Positions 1-7,338 of a DNA stretch of 21,262 bases are shown piece by piece. The position numbers were made by a program, and so were the translations under genes. Origin of the DNA: Rhodoferax sp. (GTDB taxonomy: Bacteria; Pseudomonadota; Gammaproteobacteria; Burkholderiales; Burkholderiaceae_C). Location of the stretch: positions 1 to 21,262 of the forward strand of contig JAIFMA010000214.1 of the NCBI GenBank assembly GCA_020048795.1, written 5' to 3'. The notes under the pieces are model-generated. The model ran no database searches. It saw only the letters and a program-made list of their open reading frames with translations, and was not told the origin of the DNA. Each line of letters begins with the position of its first letter. The first letter of the stretch is position 1.

Positions 1-559
1 ACGCCACAATGCCCGCGCCAAACCACTTGCGCAAGCTGTCTTCGGTCGGCTCGACCCCGCCAGTGGGCATGATGCGCGTCCAGGGCATCGGCCCCATCAC
101 GCTTTTGACAAAGTCCGGGCCACCTACGCAGGAGCCAGGGAACACCTTGACAATTTCCACGCCCAGCTCCTGCGCATCACCGATCTCGGTGGCCGAACCA
201 CAGCCCGGGCTGTAGGGGATGCCACGGCGGTTGCACACCTTGGCCACCTCGGCATTGAGCAGCGGCCCAACGACAAACTTGGCCCCATTGGCAATGAACA
301 GCGCGGCGGTCGGCGCATCCACAATCGAGCCCACGCCCATGATCACCGACGGGTCTGCCTTGGCAAAGTAACGCGTGACATCCAGAAACACCTGTGCAGC
401 AAAATCACCCCGGTTGGTGAACTCGACACACTTGGCACCGGCATTGGCGCAGGCCTGAATGACGTTTTTGCAAAGTTCAAGGTCGGGGTGATAAAAAACC
501 GGAATGATGCTTTGGTCCATCATTGCCGAGAGAACTGCCATGCGGTCTTTGGCTGCCAT
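1..559 (-). CDS. eda: KDPG/KDG aldolase (Eda-like), C-terminus cut by window edge
   Basis: Class I aldolase that cleaves 2-keto-3-deoxy-6-phosphogluconate to pyruvate and glyceraldehyde-3-phosphate, the last step of hexuronate breakdown in the cytoplasm. The visible 186 residues carry the family landmarks: Glu46 in EFTNRG with phosphate-site Arg50, the Schiff-base lysine Lys138 in VKVFPG, and a PTGGV loop near residue 165. The start at 559 is chosen because AGGAG lies 6-7 nt upstream. The C-terminal roughly 20-30 residues lie off the left edge. It follows uxaA on the same strand after a 79-nt gap filled by a dispersed 54-bp repeat, so it is probably the last visible gene of the dctPQM-uxaA operon. 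Substrate could be KDPG or a related 2-keto acid phosphate; the uronate context favours KDPG. Confidence 0.88.
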   Translation of the reverse strand, partial: MAAKDRMAVLSAMMDQSIIPVFYHPDLELCKNVIQACANAGAKCVEFTNRGDFAAQVFLDVTRYFAKADPSVIMGVGSIVDAPTAALFIANGAKFVVGPLLNAEVAKVCNRRGIPYSPGCGSATEIGDAQELGVEIVKVFPGSCVGGPDFVKSVMGPMPWTRIMPTGGVEPTEDSLRKWFGAGIVA

Positions 560-585
560 GCTGATACTCCTGAAGTGGTTTGGTT

Positions 586-639
586 AAAAGTGCTTGCAGC
601 CCTTTGACTGACTGCGAGTCGCGCTATCAATGTTGCGTC
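586..639 (+). repeat. Dispersed 54-bp repeat, copy 1 (intergenic)
   Basis: Copy 1 of a six-member family found by eye. The shared register is 4 nt (A-rich), 7 nt, YAGCCC, exactly 20 nt, GCTAT (or GCAAT/GCTAC), then 12 nt usually ending in TAGC. Here CAGCCC is at 597-602 and GCTAT at 623-627, while the terminal TAGC is not conserved. It occupies nearly the whole gap between uxaA and the aldolase gene and touches the first base of the uxaA stop codon. This is one of the more diverged copies. Confidence 0.55.
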
Positions 640-2153
640 TACATGACGGCACCAACCTGCCACGGCAAGAACTCGTCATGCCCGTAGCCCAGTGCTTCAC
701 TGCGCACCTTCAAGCCGGAGGCATGGCGGACGATGGCATCAAAAATGCGCTGGCTGATCTCTGGCATGGGGGTGCCGGTGATCAGGTCACCACAATTCAC
801 GTCCATATCGTCACGCATGCGCTCAAACAGCGCGTTGTTGGTGGCCAGTTTGATGGTGGGAACACCGGCGCAGCCAAAGGCGGAGCCGCGCCCGGTGGTG
901 AAACAGATGATCTGCGCGCCACCGGCGGCCTGTCCGGTGGCCGAGACCGGGTCATAACCCGGCGTATCCATATAGACAAAGCCCTTGGCATCAATGGCTT
1001 GCGCATACTCAAAAACACCCTTGAGCGTGCTGGTGCCGCCTTTGGCCACTGCGCCCAGGGACTTCTCCAGAATGGTGGTCAGGCCGCCGGCCTTGTTGCC
1101 CACCGAGGGGTTGTTGTTCATCTCGCCGCCGTTGCGCGTGGTGTAGTCTTTCCACCATTCGATGCGGTCAATGAGCTTTTGCGCAATCTCGGGGCTGGCA
1201 GCGCGGCGCGTCAGCAGATGCTCGGCGCCGTAAATCTCAGGGGTTTCCGACAGAATGGTGGTGCCGCCATGGGCCACCAGCAAGTCTGAGGCGCCGCCAA
1301 GTGCCGGGTTGGCGGTGATGCCAGAGTAGCCGTCCGAACCGCCGCAGTTCAGCCCCACAATCAGATGGCTGAGGGGCACCTCGGTGCGCTGGAAGGCGTT
1401 GGCGCGCTCCAGCATGGCAGCAACCACGGCAATGCCTTTCTTGATCGTCGCCGTGGTGCCGCCTTCGGCTTGCATCACCAGGCTTTGCAACATGCCGGGC
1501 TCGTGCGCACCCACCATCTCGATCATTGGCGCGATCTGGTTCTGCTCACAGCCCAAGCCCACAAACAACACACCGGCAAAGTTGGGGTGCCGGGCGTAAC
1601 CCACCAGCGTGCGCCGCAAGATGCTCATGCCTTCGCCCACCGCGCCCAGACCACATCCCAGCGGGTGTGGCAGCGCCAGCACACCATCCACATTGGGAAA
1701 AGTGCCAAGGCGTTCTTGGCTGAAATGCCTGGCAATGGCGCGCACCACGGTGGCCGAGCAGTTCACCGATGCCATCACCGCCACGTAATTGCGTGTGCCC
1801 ACCTTGCCGTTGGGGCGCTGAAAACCGCTAAAAGTGGCTGACTGGGCGGCCCGCGGCAAGTCGTTGACGCCTTGGCCAACCGCGTAATCGCGCTCGAACT
1901 CGCCCATACCGAGGTTGTGCGAATGCACATGGCCACCCGCGGCGATGTCGCACCTGGCAAACCCGATGATCTGGTTGTAGCGGCGTACCGCCGCACCCGC
2001 CTTGATCATGTGCGCCGCCAGTTTGTGGCCTGGCGGCACCAGGTCGAGCACCCCCAGGTGTTCAGATGCCACCACCATGCCTGGCAACAACTGCTGTGTG
2101 GCAATCAACACATCGTCGTTGGCATGCAGACGGATCAGCGCAGAGTGGGTCAT
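639..2153 (-). CDS. uxaA: Altronate dehydratase (UxaA family)
   Basis: Dehydrates D-altronate to 2-keto-3-deoxygluconate in the cytoplasm, on the galacturonate branch of hexuronate catabolism. About 504 residues, matching full-length UxaA (about 495 in E. coli). An N-terminal SAF-type domain covers roughly residues 8-85, with a His cluster GGHVHSHN. The large UxaA catalytic domain follows, starting at the GTRNYVAV motif. An in-frame ATG exists at 2159, but the AAGGA ribosome site abuts it and lies 6 nt from the ATG at 2153, so 2153 is preferred. It sits downstream of the TRAP permease after a 263-nt gap. No tagaturonate reductase gene (uxaB) is visible, so the source of altronate is unclear. 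A related galactarate-type dehydratase is a less likely alternative. Confidence 0.9.
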   Translation of the reverse strand: MTHSALIRLHANDDVLIATQQLLPGMVVASEHLGVLDLVPPGHKLAAHMIKAGAAVRRYNQIIGFARCDIAAGGHVHSHNLGMGEFERDYAVGQGVNDLPRAAQSATFSGFQRPNGKVGTRNYVAVMASVNCSATVVRAIARHFSQERLGTFPNVDGVLALPHPLGCGLGAVGEGMSILRRTLVGYARHPNFAGVLFVGLGCEQNQIAPMIEMVGAHEPGMLQSLVMQAEGGTTATIKKGIAVVAAMLERANAFQRTEVPLSHLIVGLNCGGSDGYSGITANPALGGASDLLVAHGGTTILSETPEIYGAEHLLTRRAASPEIAQKLIDRIEWWKDYTTRNGGEMNNNPSVGNKAGGLTTILEKSLGAVAKGGTSTLKGVFEYAQAIDAKGFVYMDTPGYDPVSATGQAAGGAQIICFTTGRGSAFGCAGVPTIKLATNNALFERMRDDMDVNCGDLITGTPMPEISQRIFDAIVRHASGLKVRSEALGYGHDEFLPWQVGAVM

Positions 2154-2355
2154 GGTCATTCCTTGGGCCTTAGCACTTGATTCGGCAGCTTCTCAATAAT
2201 TCGTGGCAGTACTCGTCATTGCCGAGCAGGCGGGATTCCAGCATCGCTCGCAACATGTTGCCAGACCTGGATTGCCGCCTGCGCGGCAATGACCGAACCG
2301 CATTACTTTTTGAGTTTGGCCACGGCTGATTCGGAAGTGATGTCCAAATTAATAA

Positions 2356-2409
2356 AAAATCGGCTGTAGCCCTTGTCAATAAAGCGCTAAAAGCTATAAA
2401 CAACATAGC
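2356..2409 (+). repeat. Dispersed 54-bp repeat, copy 2 (intergenic)
   Basis: One of the best-preserved copies: TAGCCC at 2367-2372, 20 nt, GCTAT at 2393-2397, and TAGC at 2406-2409. The 3' half is a perfect small inverted repeat, GCTAT-7 nt-ATAGC, and the middle contains AAAGCGCT. It lies 7 nt beyond the dctM stop codon, in the gap between dctM and uxaA. The rest of that gap (2160-2355) holds only an 8-bp hairpin at 2271-2290 and no credible gene. Confidence 0.75.
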
Positions 2410-2416
2410 AACTGTG

Positions 2417-3775
2417 TTAATAAACTGGCGCACCTTTGATGAGGCTGGGTATCCAGGTCGAGAATGCCGGAAAGTACGTGACGACCAGCATCACAATGAA
2501 CAGAGCGCTGTAAAACGGCAGAATGCTCTTCATCACCTGCTCTACCGACACTTCACCGATGGCACACCCGACAAACTGCGTCGTCCCGACTGGTGGTGTG
2601 TTCAGGCCCAATGCGCAGTTCAGTAGCATCACAATGCCAAACTGCACCGGCCCCATGCCCATTTGAATCGCCAGCGGCAAAAACAGCGGCGTGCAAATCA
2701 GGATGGTGGATGCCATGTCCATGAACGTACCCAGCAGGAACAAAATCAGGTTGATCAGGAAAAACATCACCAGCGGGTCGGTGGTGGCGCTGAGCAACAG
2801 CTTGGCCGTCTGGTCGGGAATTTCCAGAATTGTCATGATGTACTGGAACATGGTCGATACACCAATCAGCAGCAGCACCACGCCGGTGGTCTTGGCCGCT
2901 TTGGCCGCCGCTTTCATCAATTTGTCCCAGGTCATGGTGCGGTAGCCGACAAAGGTCAGAAACAGCGAATACACCACCGCAATACCAGCCGCTTCTGTGG
3001 CGGTGGTCACACCCATCAAAATGCAGCCCAGAATGATCACCACTACAAACATACCCGGCAACGCGGCCACGCCGGAAGTCAGCACGGCGTTCCAGCCGGC
3101 AAACCTGTCAAGGCGGCTGGAGCCGTCGGCGCGGATCGGGTAACCGTTTTTCTTGGCCACCCAGTAGGCAGCAAATAACATGCAGACCATGAGAACCAGC
3201 ACCGGCAGCAGGCCGGCAAACATCAGCTCGCCAATCGACACGCCTTTGACCATGATGTTGTTCCCGGCCAGCAAACCACTGCTGCTCGATGCCGCAAAGG
3301 CATAGATGATCAAGTTGTGCGAAGTGGGCATCAGCGCCCCGCACAGCGAGGCGTGGGTGGTAACGTTGACGGCGTAGTCGGCGCTGTAACCCTCTTTCTT
3401 CATCATCGGGATCATCACGCCGCCCATGGCCGACACGTCGGCCACCGGTGAGCCCGAGACACCGCCAAACAGCGTGCAGGCCACCACATTGGCCATGCCC
3501 AGGCCACCCCGGCGGTGGCCGACCATGTTGCGGGCAAAGTTGACAATCTTGTCGGCAATGCCACCGTGCAGCATCAGCTCGCCCGAAAAGATAAAGAATG
3601 GAATGGCCAGGAACGAAAACACGTTCATGCCCGAGATCATGTTCTGAAACGCCAGCTCCAGCGGAAAGCCTTCCACCCAATAGGTGGCAATGCAGCTCAA
3701 GGCGATCGAGAACGCCACCGGCACGCCCAGCAGCAAAAAGATCAGAAAACTGAGGCAAAGAACAGTCAGTGCCAT
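2417..3775 (-). CDS. dctM: TRAP transporter large permease (DctM)
   Basis: Large membrane subunit of a tripartite ATP-independent periplasmic transporter, driving sodium- or proton-coupled uptake across the inner membrane. The 452 residues are almost wholly hydrophobic with about 12 membrane segments. Family features include the N-terminal GVPVAFSIALS helix, the FFIFSGELM segment, the TLFGGVSGSPVADVSAMG re-entrant-type motif and the late LGLNTPPVGTTQFVG motif. It is slightly longer than the usual 425-435 residues because of a hydrophilic loop around residues 215-230. Its start overlaps the end of dctQ by 10 nt, so translation is probably coupled. The substrate is inferred to be a hexuronate from the surrounding genes and is not readable from this subunit. 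Confidence 0.95.
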   Translation of the reverse strand: MALTVLCLSFLIFLLLGVPVAFSIALSCIATYWVEGFPLELAFQNMISGMNVFSFLAIPFFIFSGELMLHGGIADKIVNFARNMVGHRRGGLGMANVVACTLFGGVSGSPVADVSAMGGVMIPMMKKEGYSADYAVNVTTHASLCGALMPTSHNLIIYAFAASSSSGLLAGNNIMVKGVSIGELMFAGLLPVLVLMVCMLFAAYWVAKKNGYPIRADGSSRLDRFAGWNAVLTSGVAALPGMFVVVIILGCILMGVTTATEAAGIAVVYSLFLTFVGYRTMTWDKLMKAAAKAAKTTGVVLLLIGVSTMFQYIMTILEIPDQTAKLLLSATTDPLVMFFLINLILFLLGTFMDMASTILICTPLFLPLAIQMGMGPVQFGIVMLLNCALGLNTPPVGTTQFVGCAIGEVSVEQVMKSILPFYSALFIVMLVVTYFPAFSTWIPSLIKGAPVY

Positions 3776-4260
3776 GATGGAGTCACTTTCTTGTGGGTCG
3801 ACATGGCAATCAAATGCTCAATCGAAAACAGGATGATCATGATGCCCGCCACCACACACGGCAGGTAACGCCAGGCCTCTGAAATGTCCAGGGTCGGTAT
3901 CAGGTTGGGCCAGACCGACATGGCCATGGTCCAGCAACCCCAGCACAGAAAACCACCAAACACAATGGTGACCACGCCCACCACGTTGCCGACCCAGAAT
4001 TGCATCTTGGGTGGTAGCAACCCGGTGAGCGACTCCATGCCGATGTGCCCCTCGTCACGCACGCCGGCGGCGGCGCCAAACATCGCCACGTTGATCACCA
4101 GAATCAGCGCCACCTGTTCCGACCAGGCCGGTGCGTCATTGAGCACATAACGCCAGATGACCGAGCCAAAAACCACGCCAACGATGCCCATCAGGCAGGT
4201 CACGGCGAGGTAGAGCGCCCATCTGGACAACCGCGAATTCAGCCAAGTCAGCCATTGCAT
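3766..4260 (-). CDS. dctQ: TRAP transporter small permease (DctQ)
   Basis: Small membrane subunit that pairs with DctM. 164 residues with four hydrophobic segments, opening MQWLTWLNSRLSRW, with the family-typical EQVALILVINVAMFGAAAG core followed by DEGHIGMESL. A longer frame begins at 4317, but its first 19 codons would run through the terminator hairpin. The ATG at 4260 has GGAG (4268-4271) 7 nt upstream, so 4260 is preferred. The ribosome site directly follows the T-tract of that terminator, so dctQM is reached only by transcripts that read through it. Overlaps dctM by 10 nt. Confidence 0.93.
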   Translation of the reverse strand: MQWLTWLNSRLSRWALYLAVTCLMGIVGVVFGSVIWRYVLNDAPAWSEQVALILVINVAMFGAAAGVRDEGHIGMESLTGLLPPKMQFWVGNVVGVVTIVFGGFLCWGCWTMAMSVWPNLIPTLDISEAWRYLPCVVAGIMIILFSIEHLIAMSTHKKVTPSWH

Positions 4261-4271
4261 TGCATCACTCC

Positions 4272-4306
4272 AAAAAAAGCCCGAAAGCGTCAAGACACTT
4301 TCGGGC
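4272..4306 (-). terminator. Intrinsic terminator/attenuator between dctP and dctQ
   Basis: On the minus strand a perfect 9-bp stem (GCCCGAAAG / CTTTCGGGC) with a 10-nt loop is followed at once by seven T residues. It begins 32 nt after the dctP stop codon and ends just before the dctQ ribosome site. This is a textbook rho-independent terminator placed inside an operon. It would make the binding protein transcript more abundant than the permease transcript. Partial read-through is inferred. Confidence 0.85.
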
Positions 4307-4338
4307 ACCATCGTCAAACGGTTTTGCCTTACCCCGAA

Positions 4339-5313
4339 TTACTTGGTATTGACAATTTTCTGGACCAAAGCTTTCAGCTCGGGTGTGGGCGAGAACTTGT
4401 CCCACACCGGCTTCATCACGCCGACAAACTCGGCCTTGTTGATGTCGGTCACAAAAGTTGCGCCAGCTTTTTGGGCAGCGGCCTTGGAAGCCTGCTCTTT
4501 TTTGCCCCACAGGTCAATGTAGTAGGGGATGGTTTCCTTGACCGCGTCACGGATGATCTTCTGCTCTTCCTTGCTCAGGGTGTCCCAGACCTTCTTGGAG
4601 AAGATCAGCACTTCAGGGGCCATCACGTGCTGGGTTTCGCTGAACACCGGTGCGGCTTCGTAGTGCTTGACGGTTTCGTACGAGGGATAGTTGTTTTCAC
4701 CGGCATCCACCAGGCCGGTCTTCAAAGCGGTGTAGACCTCAGCCCATGGAATCGGTGTCGGGTTGGCACCCATGGCCTGCACCAGGCTGACCCACAGGTC
4801 AGACTGCTGCACGCGGATCTTCATGCCTTTTATATCGGCCAAATTCCGTACGGGTTTTTTGGCGTAAATCGAGCGTGCGCCAGACTCCCACAGCGCCAGA
4901 CCGACAAAACCGGCTTTGTCAAAGGCGGCCAGAATATCGTCGCCGGCCGGGCCGTTCATGGCTGCGCGGAAGTGATTGATGTCACGGAAGATGAAGGGGA
5001 ACGAGGGCACCATTGACTCTGGAACGATGCCGTGAAACGCAGCGGTGTTGACGCGCACCATGTCCAGCGCACCAATCTTGACCTGCTCAACCGTGTCTTT
5101 TTCAGACCCCAGCGAGCTGTTGCCAAATACCTTGATGTTGTACTTGCCACCGGTTTTCTGGCTGACGATCTCACCAATTTTTTTCACCGTCATCACCGTG
5201 GGGTAGTCCAGCGGATGCACGTCCGCTGAGCGGAAATCACGGGCCACAGCACTGCCAACGGCCAACGCGCAAGCCATCGCTACTGCCAGAACCTTCTTCA
5301 AATTGCTTTTCAT
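4339..5313 (-). CDS. dctP: TRAP transporter periplasmic solute-binding protein (DctP)
   Basis: Periplasmic receptor that captures the substrate and delivers it to DctQM. 324 residues with a Sec signal peptide (Lys-rich start, hydrophobic core, likely cleavage after AVA at about residue 24). The mature part shows the DctP fold. Arg167 in the GMKIRV segment is the conserved TRAP arginine that binds the substrate carboxylate, and the IPWAEVYTALKTGLVDAGEN segment follows. GAGG lies 6-7 nt before the ATG. Sugar-acid receptors of this family are known to bind glucuronate or galacturonate. With uxaC, uxuAB and uxaA adjacent, a hexuronate ligand is the natural inference. It is the first gene of its operon and has its own strong-looking promoter. 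Confidence 0.93.
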   Translation of the reverse strand: MKSNLKKVLAVAMACALAVGSAVARDFRSADVHPLDYPTVMTVKKIGEIVSQKTGGKYNIKVFGNSSLGSEKDTVEQVKIGALDMVRVNTAAFHGIVPESMVPSFPFIFRDINHFRAAMNGPAGDDILAAFDKAGFVGLALWESGARSIYAKKPVRNLADIKGMKIRVQQSDLWVSLVQAMGANPTPIPWAEVYTALKTGLVDAGENNYPSYETVKHYEAAPVFSETQHVMAPEVLIFSKKVWDTLSKEEQKIIRDAVKETIPYYIDLWGKKEQASKAAAQKAGATFVTDINKAEFVGVMKPVWDKFSPTPELKALVQKIVNTK

Positions 5314-5398
5314 AATTGCCTCTTTGTTAGAAATAAACAGAAAAATGCCACTGAACCAACTTACTCGGATGCACCAGCTTGCCTCAGCAAGTTCGGCG

Positions 5399-5427
5399 AA
5401 TATACGCCAAAATCAAACACTGTTCAA
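5399..5427 (-). promoter_or_regulatory. Sigma-70-like promoter of the dctP operon
   Basis: On the minus strand TTGAAC (5427-5422) and TATATT (5404-5399) are separated by exactly 17 nt. They lie about 85 nt upstream of the dctP start codon. The -35 box is embedded in the operator-like direct repeat at 5415-5438, so a bound regulator would block RNA polymerase. Called from consensus match only. Confidence 0.6.
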
Positions 5428-5438
5428 TATTTTTTGAA
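5415..5438. promoter_or_regulatory. Operator-like site, dctP side of the hexuronate divergon
   Basis: A 24-bp segment identical at 21 of 24 positions to 5768-5791. It starts with AAACACTGTT and ends with TTTGAA. It contains TTCAA-6 nt-TTGAA (5423-5438), and a second dyad TGAAA-5 nt-TTTCA follows at 5435-5449. Both copies are also flanked by CCAAAA on the left and an ATTTTGG/ATTTGG-like arm on the right. It overlaps the -35 box of the dctP promoter. The pattern suggests a dimeric repressor of the GntR, IclR or LacI type; the regulator is not in the window. Confidence 0.55.
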
Positions 5439-5676
5439 ACATATTTTCATTTTGGTGAATTCGCCATTCTTCGTTGACTTTTTAGCCGGCCCGGATGGCT
5501 GTTCCGAGGGTTCACGCCGATGCAGAAAAACCCATGATGACGTCACCAATCCGCTGACCGGCTTTGCATTGCCCAAGACCCTGAAGGTGGTGCAGGAGCA
5601 GAAGTCTGATCTGCCCGGTTTTGACGAAACGAGCGATGCTGCGCTCTACAAGTTTGGTGACGGCCAGACCTATTGA
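5434..5676 (+). other. Short coding-like frame in the dctP-uxaC gap, unrecognised
   Basis: An 80-codon frame opens only from a TTG that lies inside the operator region and has no ribosome site. Its last 45 codons (about 5536-5676) use G/C-ending codons like the neighbouring genes and encode a soluble stretch containing NPLTGFALPKTLKVVQEQKS and ending GDGQTY. I do not recognise the family. It could be the 3' remnant of a lost gene or chance. The rest of the 539-nt gap holds the two divergent promoters and their operators and nothing else I can name. Confidence 0.15.
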
Positions 5677-5767
5677 TTCAAGCAGCCCCGGGTGTGTCGT
5701 GGCAAAGTGTCAGGATACAGGCATCATCCATCGGCAGGCTGCCCAGTCAGCCGGTGACGGGTAACCA

Positions 5768-5791
5768 AAACACTGTTTCATATTTATTGAA
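5768..5791. promoter_or_regulatory. Operator-like site, uxaC side of the hexuronate divergon
   Basis: Partner of the site at 5415-5438 (21 of 24 identical, same orientation). It is followed by a perfect inverted repeat, ATTGAA-6 nt-TTCAAT (5786-5803), which covers the -35 box and spacer of the uxaC promoter. Two copies controlling two divergent transcripts of one pathway suggest coordinate induction by a hexuronate intermediate. Confidence 0.55.
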
Positions 5792-5815
5792 TTGATGTTC
5801 AATTTGGTGTAGAGT
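5787..5815 (+). promoter_or_regulatory. Sigma-70-like promoter of uxaC-uxuB-uxuA
   Basis: TTGAAT (5787-5792) and TAGAGT (5810-5815) are 17 nt apart, each matching the sigma-70 consensus at 4 of 6 positions. The predicted start near 5822 gives a leader of about 30 nt before the uxaC ATG. It overlaps the inverted repeat at 5786-5803. Confidence 0.5.
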
Positions 5816-5852
5816 TCGCAGCTTGCTAACGTAATGGACACGGAAACCACCC

Positions 5853-7274
5853 ATGAAGCCCTTTCTGAACGCTGACTTCCTGTTGCCTGACGAATGTTCC
5901 AGGCGGCTGTTTCACGACTACGCGGCACCGATGCCGATCATCGATTACCACTGCCATCTGCCGCCAGCGGACATCGCGGGCAACACCACGTTTCGCAATC
6001 TGGCGCACGCCTGGCTGGGTGGCGACCACTACAAATGGCGCGCCATGCGTTCCAACGGTGTGGCTGAAGCCGACATCACCGGCCATGAACCCGATTACCA
6101 GACATTTCTGGCCTGGGCACGCACCGTGCCACGGCTGGTCGGCAACCCGCTGTACCACTGGACGCATCTGGAGTTGCAGCGCTACTTTGGTGTCAGCGAG
6201 CCGCTCAATGAAAAGACCGCGCCAATGATCTGGGAAGCCTGCAACGCCCAGATCGCCCAGACCGAGTTTGGTGCGCGCTCGCTGCTGATGCGCATGAAGG
6301 TGCGTGCTGTTGGCACCACCGACGACCCTGCCGACAGCCTGGAACACCACATCGCCTACGCTGCTGCGCGCCAGGCTGGTGAACCAGTCATGACACCGAG
6401 CTTGCGGCCCGACCGGGCCCTGGCCACCGACGATTTGCTGGTCTGGAAAAGCTATATCGAGAAACTTGGCGCTGCCGCCGACGTGTCGATTGGCTCTTAT
6501 GCCAACCTGATTACCGCGCTGGACAAACGTCACGCCGTCTTTCATGCGCTGGGGTGCCGCGCCTCCGACCACGGCCTGGTGGCACCGTTTGCCACCTTCG
6601 CCAGCCAGCAGGCACTTGATGCCGTGTTTGCCAAGCTGCTGGGCGGCACCGCGCTGACGCGTGATGAGGCCGATGCTTACAAGACCGCCGTGCTGCTCGA
6701 TGTGGGTCGCATGAACGCCCGGCGCGGCTGGGCCATGCAGTTGCACCTGGCAGCGCTGCGCAACCTCAACAGCGCCATGTTTGCCAGGCTGGGGCCAGAT
6801 ACGGGTTATGACGCGGTCAACGACGAACAGATCGCCAGCAAACTGGCGGCTTTCATGAATGTGTTGCAAAGCGAGGGTCTGCTACCCAGGACGATTCTGT
6901 ACTCGCTCAACCCGAACCACCTGGAGGTGCTCGGCACGGTGATGGGCTGTTTTCAGGATGGCTCCAGCCCGGGCAAGATCCAGATGGGCTCAGCCTGGTG
7001 GTTCAACGACCACATCGAGGGCATGCGCCGCCAGATGGTCAGCCTGGCCAATCTGGGGTTGTTGTCGCGCTTTGTCGGCATGTTGACTGATTCGCGCAGC
7101 TTTTTGTCGTTCCCGCGCCATGAGTATTTCCGCCGCATCCTGTGTGCGCTGGTCGGTGGCTGGATGGAAAACGGTGAGATTCCCCCTGACTTCGACACCT
7201 TGGGTACCCTGGTGCAGGACATCAGTTTCAACAACGCCAAGAACTACTTCGCCATTCCCGGCGTGACCGACTAA
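5853..7274 (+). CDS. uxaC: Glucuronate (uronate) isomerase
   Basis: Interconverts D-glucuronate and D-fructuronate (and D-galacturonate and D-tagaturonate), the first cytoplasmic step of hexuronate catabolism. 473 residues, the usual UxaC length. The metal-binding IDYHCHL motif of this amidohydrolase-superfamily branch is at residues 30-36 (His33, His35). Family segments FRNLAHAWLGGDHYKWRAMR and the late GGWMENGE follow. The Shine-Dalgarno is modest (GGAAA about 6 nt upstream). It is the first gene of the rightward operon, and uxuB follows after 64 nt. Enzymes of this family accept both uronates, which matters here because genes of both branches are present. Confidence 0.95.
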   Translation: MKPFLNADFLLPDECSRRLFHDYAAPMPIIDYHCHLPPADIAGNTTFRNLAHAWLGGDHYKWRAMRSNGVAEADITGHEPDYQTFLAWARTVPRLVGNPLYHWTHLELQRYFGVSEPLNEKTAPMIWEACNAQIAQTEFGARSLLMRMKVRAVGTTDDPADSLEHHIAYAAARQAGEPVMTPSLRPDRALATDDLLVWKSYIEKLGAAADVSIGSYANLITALDKRHAVFHALGCRASDHGLVAPFATFASQQALDAVFAKLLGGTALTRDEADAYKTAVLLDVGRMNARRGWAMQLHLAALRNLNSAMFARLGPDTGYDAVNDEQIASKLAAFMNVLQSEGLLPRTILYSLNPNHLEVLGTVMGCFQDGSSPGKIQMGSAWWFNDHIEGMRRQMVSLANLGLLSRFVGMLTDSRSFLSFPRHEYFRRILCALVGGWMENGEIPPDFDTLGTLVQDISFNNAKNYFAIPGVTD

Positions 7275-7338
7275 CGTTCATCGACACCATCTACCGCCGG
7301 ACATGAAAGCTACTTCACATTGACCAGAACCAGCCCCT

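Noticed and set aside
2271..2290. Perfect 8-bp hairpin (ATTGCCGC / GCGGCAAT, 4-nt loop) between dctM and uxaA
   Set aside because: No T-tract follows on either strand, so it is not called as a terminator. It may be chance or a weak RNA structure.
2170..2433. 87-codon minus-strand frame downstream of dctM
   Set aside because: It overlaps the end of dctM and repeat copy 2, has no ribosome site, and has a composition unlike neighbouring genes.
5435..5449. TGAAA-5 nt-TTTCA dyad resembling enterobacterial KdgR sites
   Set aside because: Similarity is limited to the short arms and no KdgR gene is visible. It is kept only as part of the operator region without naming the regulator.
5826..6869. 347-codon minus-strand open frame opposite uxaC
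   Set aside because: Antisense shadow of uxaC, and its start would lie inside the coding region of a clear family member.
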